Shown: in pieces, positions 8,016-17,744 of the stretch
How the letters are laid out: each line of letters begins with the position of its first letter
Numbering within the stretch: the first letter of the stretch is position 1
Assembly (NCBI RefSeq): GCF_050107715.1
Contig: NZ_JBNILN010000004.1
Span: 1-64,000 of the forward strand
Length of the DNA stretch: 64,000 bases
Direction: 5' to 3'
Origin: Metabacillus_B sp050107715
GTDB lineage: Bacteria; Bacillota; Bacilli; Bacillales; Bacillaceae
The notes under the pieces: generated by a model
What the model saw: only the letters and a program-made list of their open reading frames with translations
The model's database searches: none
What the model was told of the DNA's origin: nothing
Position numbers and translations under genes: made by a program

Positions 8016-9554
8016 ATGGCAGTCCTTACTGGAGAGTCTCTGACTCTAGATGAAGCAGAAAAAATTTGCCTGATGGGTGAACATGTTGTTCTGAGCCGGG
8101 ATGCTTTGCGTAAAGTAGAGAAAAGCAGAGAGGCTGTGCTGAGCATAGTCCGCGAGAAAAGGACGGTTTATGGAATCAATACGGGGTTTGGCAAGTTCAG
8201 TGACGTGCGCATTAAAGAGGAGGATGTGACCCGGCTCCAGCTGAACCTTATTCGTTCACATGCTTGCGGAACGGGTGATCCCTTTCCTGAATCTGTTTCG
8301 AGGGCGATGGTGCTTTTACGGTTAAATGCTTTATTAAAAGGGTTTTCAGGTATCCGTACAGAGGTGGCCGAGCTTCTCGCCGCCCTCTTGAATAAAGGCA
8401 TACACCCAGTCATTCCCCAGCAGGGGTCACTTGGTGCTTCAGGGGATCTTGCGCCTCTTTCCCATCTTGCCCTCGTCCTAATCGGGGAAGGGCTTGTATT
8501 TGATTCCGGGAAAATCACCTGTTCAAAGGAAGGATTGAAAAAGGCTGGATTGGAGCCTCTAACTCTTGAGGCAAAAGAGGGGCTTGCCTTAATCAACGGC
8601 ACCCAGGCAATGACGGCTGCAGGGGTCATTGCCTATCTGGAGGCACGTAAACTCGGTTTTCAGAGTGAGCTCATCGCTTCGTTGACAATGGAGGGACTTG
8701 AGGGAATCATGGATGCGTTTCATCCTGCGATCCACGAAGCGAGAGGCTACCCGCAGCAAACAGCTGTTGCCGAGCGAATGCGCACCATTTTAACCGGCAG
8801 CAGGCTCGTGACTAAACAGGGGGAAAAACGCGTTCAGGATGCGTATTCCCTGAGGTGTATCCCACAGGTCCATGGCGCATCATGGCAGGCACTGGATTAC
8901 GTTAAAGAAAAACTGGAAATTGAGATGAACGCAGCAACCGATAATCCGCTTCTTTTTGACGCAGGCAAGACGGTTGTATCGGGAGGGAATTTTCATGGCC
9001 AGCCCATCGCAATTTCGATGGACTTGATGAAAATCGCGATGGCGGAGTTTGCCAGTATATCAGAACGGAGAATTGAACGGCTTGTCAATCCGCAGCTAAG
9101 CGACCTGCCACCGTTTTTGAGTCCGCAGCCAGGGCTTCAATCGGGGGCAATGATCATGCAGTATTGCGCAGCCTCGCTAGTATCAGAGAATAAGACATTG
9201 GCCCATCCGGCAACCGTGGATTCCATTCCTTCTTCTGCGAACCAGGAGGATCACGTCAGCATGGGAACCATTGCGGCAAGACACTGCTATGACATTATTC
9301 AGAATACAAGGAAGGTACTGGCCATAGAATGCATTTGCGCCCTTCAGGCTGTTCAATACCGGGGAATTGAAAAAATGGCGCCGGCGACCCGTGATTTTTA
9401 CGAACAAGCAAGGAAAATTGTTCCACCCATTACAGCTGACAGAATCTTTTCCGGTGATATTGAAAACATGACGGAGTGGCTTAAAAAAAAGCTAGAGCTG
9501 TGGACAGCCAGTAAACGGGGAGGGGAGATGGCGAAATGGAAACGGGACGCATAA
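8016..9554 (+). CDS. hutH: Histidine ammonia-lyase
   Basis: Deaminates L-histidine to urocanate, the first step of histidine breakdown. 512 residues, typical of the family. The MIO prosthetic group forms from the Ala-Ser-Gly inside GSLGASGDLAPLSHLALVL (about residue 141). Other signatures are YGINTGFGKFSD near residue 50 and ALINGTQAM. AAAGGTGGG precedes the start. The 3' end overlaps hutU by 19 nt, pointing to translational coupling. Confidence 0.97.
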   Translation: MAVLTGESLTLDEAEKICLMGEHVVLSRDALRKVEKSREAVLSIVREKRTVYGINTGFGKFSDVRIKEEDVTRLQLNLIRSHACGTGDPFPESVSRAMVLLRLNALLKGFSGIRTEVAELLAALLNKGIHPVIPQQGSLGASGDLAPLSHLALVLIGEGLVFDSGKITCSKEGLKKAGLEPLTLEAKEGLALINGTQAMTAAGVIAYLEARKLGFQSELIASLTMEGLEGIMDAFHPAIHEARGYPQQTAVAERMRTILTGSRLVTKQGEKRVQDAYSLRCIPQVHGASWQALDYVKEKLEIEMNAATDNPLLFDAGKTVVSGGNFHGQPIAISMDLMKIAMAEFASISERRIERLVNPQLSDLPPFLSPQPGLQSGAMIMQYCAASLVSENKTLAHPATVDSIPSSANQEDHVSMGTIAARHCYDIIQNTRKVLAIECICALQAVQYRGIEKMAPATRDFYEQARKIVPPITADRIFSGDIENMTEWLKKKLELWTASKRGGEMAKWKRDA

Positions 9555-11215
9555 TCCGGGCTAAACGAGGACGTGAACTGGAGTGCAAGGGATGGGAGCA
9601 GGAAGCGGTTTTAAGGATGCTTTGCAACAATCTCGATCCGGAAGTAGCAGAAAAACCGGAGGAGCTCATCGTGTACGGGGGAATTGGAAAGGCGGCTAGA
9701 AACTGGGAAGCGTTTGATGCGATTGTCCGGACACTGCGTACATTGGATGCGGATGAAACGATGCTCGTGCAATCGGGGAAACCTGTCGCTGTTTTTAAAA
9801 CCCATCCACATGCTCCAAGGGTATTGCTTTCCAACTCTGTTCTCGTCCCAAAATGGGCCAATTGGGAGCAGTTCCATGAGCTCGACCGAAAAGGGCTTAT
9901 GATGTACGGGCAAATGACAGCGGGCAGCTGGATCTATATTGGAACTCAGGGCATTTTGCAAGGAACTTATGAAACGTTCGCCGAAGCGGCCCGCCAGCAT
10001 TTTGGAGGCACACTGAAAGGAACCGTAACCCTGACCGCCGGACTGGGAGGAATGGGCGGAGCCCAGCCTCTTGCTGTTACGATGAACGGGGGAGTTTGTC
10101 TCGCGATGGAAGTGGATCCGGACCGCATCCAAAAGAGGCTGGATACGAAATACTGTGATAAATGGGCAACTAATCTGAATGAAGCGATTGAATGGGCCAT
10201 TGAAGCTAAACGGGAGGGTACGGCGGTTTCCATTGCTATTCAGGGCAATGCTGCAGATCTTTATAGAGAGCTTCTGGCACGGGATATAAAGATCGATTTA
10301 GTGACAGATCAGACCTCTGCTCATGACCCCCTAAACGGCTACATCCCGTCTGGCATGACCTTACAGGAAGCAAATGCTCTCAGGGGGAGTGACGAGAAAA
10401 AATATGTAAAGAAAGCTTCTCAATCTATGGCGACCCATGTTGAGGCGATGCTCGAATACAAACGGCGTGGTGCAGTCGTCTTTGACTATGGAAACAACAT
10501 CCGTCAGGCAGCTAAAGATCAAGGAGTAGAAGATGCATTCAGCATCCCCGGATTTGTCCCTGCCTACATCCGGCCATTGTTCTGTGAAGGAAAAGGTCCT
10601 TTTCGCTGGGTTGCTCTGTCGGGAGACCCGGAGGACATTTACCGTACGGACGCTTTAGTAAAGGAGTTGTTCCCGTCTAACCAGCCGCTCCTGCGCTGGA
10701 TCACTATGGCTCAGGAGAAAGTATCATTTCAGGGACTTCCGTCTAGAATCTGCTGGCTCGGCTATGGGGAGAGAGCCAGGATGGGGCTCTCGATCAATGA
10801 TTTGGTCAGGCGGGGTGAATTAAAGGCTCCTGTTGTCATTGGGAGGGATCATTTGGATTCCGGTTCCGTCGCCTCCCCAAACAGAGAAACGGAGGCCATG
10901 AAGGATGGAAGTGACGCTATAGGGGACTGGGCTGTATTAAATGCTTTGATTAATACCGCGGCCGGAGGTTCATGGATTTCTCTCCACCATGGGGGAGGGG
11001 TAGGAATGGGATACTCTCTTCACGCCGGCATGGCAGTAGTAGCAGATGGAAGCGAACTGGCAAAGGAACGCCTGGGCAGGGTGCTTGCCTCCGATCCCGG
11101 AATGGGAATTGTCCGGCATGCCGATGCAGGCTATGAAAAAGCTGTTACATCGGCAGCTACACACGGAATCCGGATTCCCATGCAAAAGAAAGGATGGAAT
11201 GGGGATGGTGCATGA
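9536..11215 (+). CDS. hutU: Urocanate hydratase
   Basis: Converts urocanate to imidazolone propionate with tightly bound NAD+. 559 residues, standard length. The conserved stretches LTAGLGGMGGAQPLA (NAD-binding region), LVTDQTSAHDPLNGYIPSGM and GGSWISLHHGGGVGMGYS are all present. It starts inside the end of hutH, and its stop codon lies just past the hutI start, so hutH, hutU and hutI form one tightly packed unit. Confidence 0.97.
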   Translation: METGRIIRAKRGRELECKGWEQEAVLRMLCNNLDPEVAEKPEELIVYGGIGKAARNWEAFDAIVRTLRTLDADETMLVQSGKPVAVFKTHPHAPRVLLSNSVLVPKWANWEQFHELDRKGLMMYGQMTAGSWIYIGTQGILQGTYETFAEAARQHFGGTLKGTVTLTAGLGGMGGAQPLAVTMNGGVCLAMEVDPDRIQKRLDTKYCDKWATNLNEAIEWAIEAKREGTAVSIAIQGNAADLYRELLARDIKIDLVTDQTSAHDPLNGYIPSGMTLQEANALRGSDEKKYVKKASQSMATHVEAMLEYKRRGAVVFDYGNNIRQAAKDQGVEDAFSIPGFVPAYIRPLFCEGKGPFRWVALSGDPEDIYRTDALVKELFPSNQPLLRWITMAQEKVSFQGLPSRICWLGYGERARMGLSINDLVRRGELKAPVVIGRDHLDSGSVASPNRETEAMKDGSDAIGDWAVLNALINTAAGGSWISLHHGGGVGMGYSLHAGMAVVADGSELAKERLGRVLASDPGMGIVRHADAGYEKAVTSAATHGIRIPMQKKGWNGDGA

Positions 11216-12476
11216 TTTCCTGCTCTATAACATTGGACAGCTGATTTTGCCGGCAGCATCGGAAAAACCGCTTAAAGGAAAGGAAATGAACAACCTGAGG
11301 GTTTTAAAAAACGCTGCAATGGCCGTCATGGACGGCTGTGTATCCTGGACCGGTTCTACGGAAGAAGCAGAAGGGCATCTCGCAAAAATAAAGCGGAATG
11401 CAAAGGGCAGGCTGGTTACTCCGGGACTTGTCGACCCGCATACCCATCTTGTATTCGGAGGAAGCAGAGAAAACGAAATGGCACTGAAGCAAGCCGGAAT
11501 CCCATATTTGGAAATATTAGCGGGCGGAGGAGGCATCCTGTCAACGGTTGAGGCAACCCGTCAAACTTCCCTGAAAGAATTGGTCCGGAAAGCTTCCTTT
11601 CACCTGGAACGGATGATCTCACATGGTGTGACGTCTTTGGAAGTTAAAAGCGGGTATGGACTGGACCGGGAAACTGAGCTTAAACAGCTGACAGCGGTTA
11701 AGAGGCTTCAGGACCAATACCCGGTCCGCATGGCTGCGACTTTTCTCGGTCCCCATGCCATTCCTCCTTCACATAAGGGCATGGAGCTGGAATTTTTAGA
11801 GGGAATGATTTTGCTGCTTGAAGAAATTAAGCAGCAAAACTTAGCACAGTTTGCAGATATTTTTTGTGAAACAGGGGTATTTTCAATCGCTCAATCTCGG
11901 CATTTTTTAAAAAAAGCTCAAGAGAAAGGGTTCGGAATAAAGATTCATGCAGACGAAATTGACCCGCTTGGAGGGGCAGAACTTGCGGTTTCTCTCGGAG
12001 CTGTAAGCGCAGATCACCTCGTAGCGGCGACTGAAGAAGGAATAAAAAGGCTTTCTGAGAGTGATACGGTCGCTGTTCTTCTTCCGGGCACGACCTTTTA
12101 TTTAGGAAAAGACATGTATGCAAAGGCCCGAGTGATGATCGATTCAGGTGCCGCCGTAGCTTTAGCAACGGATTTTAATCCGGGAAGCTCGGTTACTGAA
12201 AATCTTCAGCTCATCATGTCTTTAGCTGCCCTGAAGCTTAAAATGACAGCAGAAGAGATCTGGAATGCAGTGACGGTAAATGCGGCTCATGCCATCGGGA
12301 TGGGGGATGAGGCGGGAACACTTGAAAATGGGTGCCGGGCAGACTTTGTCGTCTGGGATGCTCCAAATTATCATTACGTGCCCTATCATTTTGGTGTCAA
12401 CCATGCTGAGAGTGTTTACAGTGCGGGGATTAAAAGATGGGAGAGGGGAAAGTATGGAACCATTCAGCTTCCTTAA
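11205..12476 (+). CDS. hutI: Imidazolonepropionase
   Basis: Hydrolyses 4-imidazolone-5-propionate to N-formimino-L-glutamate. Amidohydrolase metal motif DPHTHLVFGGSRE (about residue 75), metal-binding HADEIDPLGGAEL (about 245), and ATDFNPGSS with the catalytic aspartate (about 325). The start ATG at 11205 (MVHDFLLYNIGQL) is chosen because it follows AAAGGATGG with normal spacing and gives the family length of about 420; it overlaps the hutU end by 11 nt. The frame is open further upstream inside hutU, but that would add sequence without homologues. Confidence 0.95.
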   Translation: MVHDFLLYNIGQLILPAASEKPLKGKEMNNLRVLKNAAMAVMDGCVSWTGSTEEAEGHLAKIKRNAKGRLVTPGLVDPHTHLVFGGSRENEMALKQAGIPYLEILAGGGGILSTVEATRQTSLKELVRKASFHLERMISHGVTSLEVKSGYGLDRETELKQLTAVKRLQDQYPVRMAATFLGPHAIPPSHKGMELEFLEGMILLLEEIKQQNLAQFADIFCETGVFSIAQSRHFLKKAQEKGFGIKIHADEIDPLGGAELAVSLGAVSADHLVAATEEGIKRLSESDTVAVLLPGTTFYLGKDMYAKARVMIDSGAAVALATDFNPGSSVTENLQLIMSLAALKLKMTAEEIWNAVTVNAAHAIGMGDEAGTLENGCRADFVVWDAPNYHYVPYHFGVNHAESVYSAGIKRWERGKYGTIQLP

Positions 12477-13395
12477 GCCGGGCTGCAGGGCAGAGTTTAA
12501 AGACCGGTATACGGTAAAAGCGGCTGAGACCGTCATCCCCTACGAAAAAGGGAGAAAGGGTTCCACAGCACTTATCGGACTTCCCTATTCAAAATCATCG
12601 ATTTCCTATTCCGAGGCCGCTGAAGCTCCTCAGACAATCCGCACCTGCCTTAACGCATATACTACTTTTTCAAGTGAACGAAACAAGGATTACCGGAATC
12701 AGACCATCCTTGATTTCGGCGATGTCCGGGTTCATCCAACCGATGTCACAGAGTCTCTGGACAGGATGCATATCAGTGTAAAGGAAATGATTCTAACGGG
12801 ATCGTGCGATCGGTTTCTTATTTTGGGGGGCGATCACGGTGTTTCTTATCCTTCAATCCGGGCTTTTAAAGAATGCTTTGGGACGGCCGGAGTCATTCAA
12901 TTTGATGCCCATCATGATGTGCGCAACTTTGAGGACGGAGGAAAAACAAATGGAACGCCATTTAGAAGCCTTCTGGAAGAGGGAATCATTCACGGACACC
13001 ATCTCGTACAGATTGGAATCCGGGATTTTTCCAATGCAGAGGTATACTCGAATTATTTGAAAGGAAAAAACACGGCTGTATATACAATGGCCAACATAGA
13101 GACAGCCGGTATTGTCCCGATTCTTTTGAGTGAACTGAACCGGCTGGCGGAAGAAACGGACTTTATTTATGTATCCCTGGATATGGACGCAGTAGACCAG
13201 GCTTTTGCTCCAGGCTGTCCGGCAATCGGACCGGGGGGATTGACAGACAGGGAGCTGATGGCTGCTGTTTCAGCAGTGTCTGCATGCGAAAAGGTCATAG
13301 CGCTGGATATTGTTGAAATTGACCCTTCAAAAGACTTCAGGGACATGACGAGCAGACTCGCTGCGCATGCTGCTATGAGGTTTATTTATCGATAA
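12454..13395 (+). CDS. hutG: Formimidoylglutamase (HutG, ureohydrolase family)
   Basis: Splits N-formimino-L-glutamate into glutamate and formamide using two Mn2+ ions, the last step of the four-enzyme route. The start at 12454 follows GAGAGGGG (12441-12448) and gives 313 residues, the family norm. Ureohydrolase motifs appear in order: GGDHGVSYPS (about 124), FDAHHD (about 150) and SLDMDAVDQAFAPG (about 242), which supply the metal ligands. It overlaps the hutI end by 23 nt and is followed by a strong terminator. No hutM-type histidine permease of known sequence is adjacent on this strand. Confidence 0.94.
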   Translation: MEPFSFLKPGCRAEFKDRYTVKAAETVIPYEKGRKGSTALIGLPYSKSSISYSEAAEAPQTIRTCLNAYTTFSSERNKDYRNQTILDFGDVRVHPTDVTESLDRMHISVKEMILTGSCDRFLILGGDHGVSYPSIRAFKECFGTAGVIQFDAHHDVRNFEDGGKTNGTPFRSLLEEGIIHGHHLVQIGIRDFSNAEVYSNYLKGKNTAVYTMANIETAGIVPILLSELNRLAEETDFIYVSLDMDAVDQAFAPGCPAIGPGGLTDRELMAAVSAVSACEKVIALDIVEIDPSKDFRDMTSRLAAHAAMRFIYR

Positions 13396-13423
13396 AAGCG
13401 GATTCCCGAACGAATCCGCTTTT
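13394..13423. terminator. Bidirectional terminator between hutG and the permease gene
   Basis: Perfect 12-bp stem AAAAGCGGATTC / GAATCCGCTTTT with loop CCGAAC. U-runs on both strands allow termination of the convergent transcripts. Confidence 0.9.
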
Positions 13424-13425
13424 GA

Positions 13426-14757
13426 TCAATGAATGTGTTTTTTTCTCATGCCGAAGTAAACTGGCAGACCCAATGCTGTCATACCCAGACCCCACATCGC
13501 GAGGACGGGCTGGGTAAAGAGGGTGTTGATGACGATAAACAAACCGCCTGCAATCGCGATAATCGGGAGAATCGGATAGAGTGGAACCTTATATGGACGC
13601 ACCAGTTCAGGTTCTCTCTTCCGCAAAATCATGACTGCTGCAAACGTCATCGTGTAGAAAATCCAAATAACAAAAACGAGCATATCTGTTAAAGTATTAA
13701 ATCCGCCAATAAACATCATAATGATCGCAATGGCTAAAATAAAGAGGCCTGAATTGTACGGAACACGGCTTCGGGGAGACAATTTTGCAAACCAGCGGCT
13801 GTATGGAAGCTTATTCTCCATGGCCATTGCATAAGGTACTCTCATGCCTGTCATCACATACCCGTTGATGCTTCCAAAGACAGAAATTAAAATTCCAATG
13901 CTTACAAGCTTTCCTCCCATTGAACCAAATATAAGCTCAGCTGCATCGGAGGCCGGAGTGTTCGTGCCTGCAAGGGATCCTGCTGTCATAACGGTTAAAA
14001 AAGCGACATTGATTAGTAAGTAAACGGCCATGACAGCTGAAAGGCCAAGGATAATGGCTTTAGGCAAATCCTTTTTCGGGTTTTTCATTTCGCCGGCGAT
14101 ATTTCCCACCAGTATCCAGCCGTCATAAGCAAACATCGTAGCAAGCAAACCTGACCCCAGTGCTGTCAGGAAGGTCCGTTCCGGTCCAGCCTCAACAGGA
14201 AACAGCTGAAAAGGGACATTGCTGTCGTGAAGCAGGCCGAAAAGAATAATCAGGGCAAGTGGAATGAGTTTGCAGATTGTGGCTATGGTTTGGATCCCGC
14301 CAGCTGCTTTCGCCCCAAGGAAATTTAACAGTGTTAAAAAAATTGCAGTGGCTGCCGCAATCACGATGATCAGCATTTTGTTATCATCTGCACTGTAGCC
14401 GAATAGACTTGCGGTTTGTGTTCCAAAAATGATGGCCAAAGCGGCAATGTTGGCAGGAAAATAAATGACTGTCTGAGCCCAGCCGAGCAAAAAGGCAGTC
14501 AGATTCCCGTATGTTCTTTTTAAGTAAGCCATCATCCCGCCCGTTTGCGGAATTGCAGCGGAAAGCTCGGCAGCGGTTAACCCGGCTATTATGGTCAGAA
14601 TCCCGCCAATCAGCCATGCGAGCAATCCGAGACTCGCTGAACCTGTAGAATCATATACAGCTGTCGGTTTAAAAAATACTCCAGCTCCAATGACTGTTCC
14701 GACTACTGTTGTTAAAGCGGCAAAAAACCCAATCTCTTTCTTCAATTGGTTCTGCAC
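13426..14757 (-). CDS. Amino-acid permease of the APC superfamily (SteT/YkbA-like)
   Basis: 443 residues with about 12 hydrophobic helices. The N terminus reads KKEIGFFAALTTVVGTVIGAGVF, the glycine-rich unwound helix 1 motif of APC transporters, and GLTAAELSAAIPQTGGMMAYL follows. Overall it resembles the serine/threonine exchanger SteT (YkbA) of B. subtilis, with matching stretches AYDGWILVGNIAGEMKNPKKDLPKAI and KRE..RPYKVPLYPILPI. It is convergent with the hut operon, so a role in histidine uptake is not supported by shared transcription. Substrate unknown. Confidence 0.8.
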   Translation of the reverse strand: MQNQLKKEIGFFAALTTVVGTVIGAGVFFKPTAVYDSTGSASLGLLAWLIGGILTIIAGLTAAELSAAIPQTGGMMAYLKRTYGNLTAFLLGWAQTVIYFPANIAALAIIFGTQTASLFGYSADDNKMLIIVIAAATAIFLTLLNFLGAKAAGGIQTIATICKLIPLALIILFGLLHDSNVPFQLFPVEAGPERTFLTALGSGLLATMFAYDGWILVGNIAGEMKNPKKDLPKAIILGLSAVMAVYLLINVAFLTVMTAGSLAGTNTPASDAAELIFGSMGGKLVSIGILISVFGSINGYVMTGMRVPYAMAMENKLPYSRWFAKLSPRSRVPYNSGLFILAIAIIMMFIGGFNTLTDMLVFVIWIFYTMTFAAVMILRKREPELVRPYKVPLYPILPIIAIAGGLFIVINTLFTQPVLAMWGLGMTALGLPVYFGMRKKHIH

Positions 14758-14935
14758 GAAAAACCCCCCTATCCAATCTCCAATAAATTATTTTGTGAAG
14801 AATATCACAAAAATATCCAAAAAAAATTTACCAAATCCACATAGTATCTGCTGATCCAGCAGCCATTTTAAAAAATGAAGACGAAAAAAATTTTATCATG
14901 GAAACTGCAAGGATACAATCGTTTCTAAAAAACTA

Positions 14936-14961
14936 AAACAGAGGCTTTTCTGCCCCTGTTC
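14936..14961 (-). terminator. Terminator of the dehydrogenase/enolase operon
   Basis: On the minus strand AACAGGGGC pairs with GCCTCTGTT around AGAAAA and is followed by a T-rich tract (TTTAGTTTTTTAG). It lies downstream of the iron alcohol dehydrogenase gene. Confidence 0.6.
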
Positions 14962-15016
14962 TAGCCACTCACTTATCTATTGCTGATTTTCCTGATAAAC
15001 GGCCCAATCCCGCTCG

Positions 15017-16225
15017 TCAAGCAGGGGATAGCGGCTGTGTTTTTCCACCTTGCTGAAATGCAATGATTTGCTTAGCAAATCTTTCGAGATCTTCATCTGC
15101 TGCATAGCGGCAGTTGTTTCGTCTCATCGGCTGATTTTCCTCTGCCAGACATGCTGCCAGCAGATGAGGAAGGTCTTCAGCTGTAAGCCCGTCTGCAGTT
15201 ACTTCAAGGTCAATAGGCAAGCTCTCAATCAGTTTCCTGTAGCGAACTGCACCGGCATGAGCGAGTTCTCTGTCTGAATCATAGGAATCCGTAACACCAA
15301 ACGCACGTGCAGCTTTAGCGAAAACAGCGATTTGGGAACTATCCAGGTTCCACTCATAAGAATGATAAAGGGCGATCGCAACAGCTCTTCCATGGTGAAG
15401 ACCTCCCGCGGTGCTCAAAGCGTGGCCTATATTGTGAGCGATCCCCGTACCGCCATACTCAATGGCGATTCCCGCGAGCATCGAAGCAATTAGGAGATTT
15501 CCTCGGGCATCCAGGTTTTCTTTTTCCCTCATAACAAGCGGAAGATTCTCCGAAACGAGGCGGATAGCATGCAGGCCGGAAGCTTCAATGATCGGATTTG
15601 AGGACTGTCCGGTAATAGCCTCGAGCGCATGGACAAGTGCATCAATCCCCGTAGCAGCCGTTAAAAAATCCGGCAGGTTGATTGTCAGCACGGGGTCAAG
15701 AACAGCCAGATCCGGCTGCATGTTCTGATCCCAAGCCCATAGCTTCCGGTGATGAGCATCTGAGTATACAGTTGTGCTTGTTACCTCAGCTCCTGTACCC
15801 GCTGTTGTCGGAACGGCAATCATCAGCACCTTTTTAGGGGGAAAAGGGTTCGCCATTAATGCGTAATGCTCGGCGCCATGATCTCCTCCAGCAACAAGGG
15901 CCGCTGTTTTCGCGGTATCGAGCGGGGAACCGCCGCCGACTGCAATGACGGCATCACTGTCAAATTCCCGAATCAGTGCAGCTGCCTCATCTATATTCTG
16001 AAAGGTTGGATTGCTCTTTACTTCGCTGTAGACTTTGCATTCTATGCCGCTTGCAGCGAGGGAATCAATGATTGGCTGAATGAATCCCAAGCTTTCGAGT
16101 GCATGATCTGTAATAATAACGGCTTTGTTTTTACCGGAAAACTCTTGAATGGGTCCTGCAAGCTCCAGTGACTTGTTTTCACCGTACTGGACACGTGTTT
16201 TTAGAAAATATTGAAATTCATTCAT
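15017..16225 (-). CDS. Iron-containing alcohol dehydrogenase
   Basis: 402 residues, a group III (Fe2+-dependent) NAD(P)H alcohol dehydrogenase. The coenzyme loop GGGSPLDTAKTAALVA is at about 97-112, then TTAGTGAEVTSTTVY and DALVHALEA, and the metal-ligand region GIAHNIGHALSTAGGLHHGRAVA with the conserved histidines near residue 265-280. It is the last gene of a three-gene minus-strand unit behind an aldehyde dehydrogenase and an enolase-superfamily enzyme, so its natural substrate may be an aldehyde or hydroxy acid of a sugar-acid pathway. The precise substrate cannot be deduced. Confidence 0.88.
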   Translation of the reverse strand: MNEFQYFLKTRVQYGENKSLELAGPIQEFSGKNKAVIITDHALESLGFIQPIIDSLAASGIECKVYSEVKSNPTFQNIDEAAALIREFDSDAVIAVGGGSPLDTAKTAALVAGGDHGAEHYALMANPFPPKKVLMIAVPTTAGTGAEVTSTTVYSDAHHRKLWAWDQNMQPDLAVLDPVLTINLPDFLTAATGIDALVHALEAITGQSSNPIIEASGLHAIRLVSENLPLVMREKENLDARGNLLIASMLAGIAIEYGGTGIAHNIGHALSTAGGLHHGRAVAIALYHSYEWNLDSSQIAVFAKAARAFGVTDSYDSDRELAHAGAVRYRKLIESLPIDLEVTADGLTAEDLPHLLAACLAEENQPMRRNNCRYAADEDLERFAKQIIAFQQGGKTQPLSPA

Positions 16226-16287
16226 CGTTCATCACTCTCCTTCTTGTAACGGAAAAGTTTGTTTCTCTTTTACTGAAGATGTGAAAA

Positions 16288-17727
16288 TTAAAAGTCGAGG
16301 TAAACCGTTTTTTTCTGCAAAAATTCTTCAAACCCGTATTTCCCGTCGTCTCCTCCAATGCCGGATTGCTTCCAGCCGGCATGGTACCCTTGAAAGGCTT
16401 CTCCTTGCTGGCGATTGACGTAAACTTCGCCCGCTTCAATTTCCGTTGTGAGCTTCATGACGTATTGGAAGTTGTTTGTATAAACATTTGAAGTCAGCCC
16501 GTAAATGGAATCATTCGCATAGTCGATGGCTTCTTCAATCGTGCTGAAAGTTACAATCGGAAGAACAGGTCCAAAGACTTCCTCTTTTACAATCGTCATG
16601 TTCTGGCTGCAATTGTCCAGCAGGGTAGGGGGGTAGAACGCTTCACTGAACCCTTCAAGAAAATGCCCGCCTGTAATGACTTCCGCTCCCTGTGCTTTAG
16701 CCTCTTCAACCAACTGATGAACGCGCTTTGCTTCGTTGCGGTGGACCATACAGCCCATTTGAACATCCGGATTTTCATATCCATCCCCGATGCTGCATGA
16801 TTCAAATTCGGATTTAAGCTTTTCGATCAGGGCGTCTTTCACACTTTCATGAACATAAACTCTTTCGGTGTTGCTGCATACCTGGCCGCTGTTTGCCAGC
16901 CGTCCTCCGGCGATTCCTTTTGCAGCTGCATCCAGATCAGCGTCCTCCATCACAATAGCGGGGGCTTTTCCGCCAAGCTCAAGGGAGGTCCGAACCATAT
17001 TTTGAGATGCCCGCTCCGCAATTTTTTTCCCAACCTTCGTGCTGCCGGTAAAGGTGATCATATTAATTTGATCAGACCCTGTTAAGGAGTCACCAACCAC
17101 TTCATCCACACCTGTCACAACGTTGATGACACCCGGCGGAAAACCAGCCTTTTCCACTATTTTCGCAAATTCCAAAGCGGAAATAGCAGATTTATAGCTT
17201 GGTTTAGCAATGACTGTATTTCCTGCAATCAGAGCAGGGGCAAGCTTTCTCATCAGCACATAGATTGGAAAGTTCCATGGCACGATGCATACGACAACAC
17301 CAAGAGATTCCTTGTAAATTAAAATACGTTCATTGCTCGAATCTGCGTCTACGACAGAGCCTTCGATGCGGCGGGCCCATTGTGAATGGTACTCTGCAAG
17401 CTCAGCAGCACCTCCGACCTCTCCTTTGGCTGCCGAGAGCGGTTTCCCCATTTCTTTTGAAATGGCTTCCCCGATCTTTTGCTGGGCGCTTTCTTCTTTT
17501 AATAGGTCCGCAAGCTTTCGAACATACCCGCTTCTCTCGATGGAAGGGAGCTTTTTCCACTCTCTGTAAGCGTCATTTGCTGCCTGGATGGCTTTGGCTA
17601 CATCCTCTTCGGTGCAAGCCGGAAACTCTGCAAATACTTCATCTGTAGAAGGCGTTCGGGCTTCCATTGTCTGTCCGTTAGAGCTGTCTGTAAATGTTCC
17701 GTTAATAAATGCCTGATAGCTGTTCAT
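16288..17727 (-). CDS. NAD(P)-dependent aldehyde dehydrogenase
   Basis: 479 residues, typical of ALDH. It has the coenzyme-binding PWNFPIYVLMRKLAPALIAGNTVIAKPS, FTGSTKVGKKIAE, the catalytic glutamate in LELGGKAP (about 252) and the catalytic cysteine in NSGQVCSNTERV (about 286). The sequence is of the lactaldehyde/glycolaldehyde dehydrogenase type. It is co-oriented with the downstream iron ADH gene (62 nt gap) and the upstream enolase-superfamily gene (17 nt gap), indicating one transcript. Probable role: oxidation of a short aldehyde released by sugar-acid cleavage (inference). Confidence 0.9.
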   Translation of the reverse strand: MNSYQAFINGTFTDSSNGQTMEARTPSTDEVFAEFPACTEEDVAKAIQAANDAYREWKKLPSIERSGYVRKLADLLKEESAQQKIGEAISKEMGKPLSAAKGEVGGAAELAEYHSQWARRIEGSVVDADSSNERILIYKESLGVVVCIVPWNFPIYVLMRKLAPALIAGNTVIAKPSYKSAISALEFAKIVEKAGFPPGVINVVTGVDEVVGDSLTGSDQINMITFTGSTKVGKKIAERASQNMVRTSLELGGKAPAIVMEDADLDAAAKGIAGGRLANSGQVCSNTERVYVHESVKDALIEKLKSEFESCSIGDGYENPDVQMGCMVHRNEAKRVHQLVEEAKAQGAEVITGGHFLEGFSEAFYPPTLLDNCSQNMTIVKEEVFGPVLPIVTFSTIEEAIDYANDSIYGLTSNVYTNNFQYVMKLTTEIEAGEVYVNRQQGEAFQGYHAGWKQSGIGGDDGKYGFEEFLQKKTVYLDF

Positions 17728-17744
17728 TTTCTTCTCCTCCTCCT

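Noticed and set aside
11046..11204. Longer N terminus for HutI inside hutU
   Set aside because: The extension overlaps 160 nt of hutU, lacks a site and exceeds the family length.
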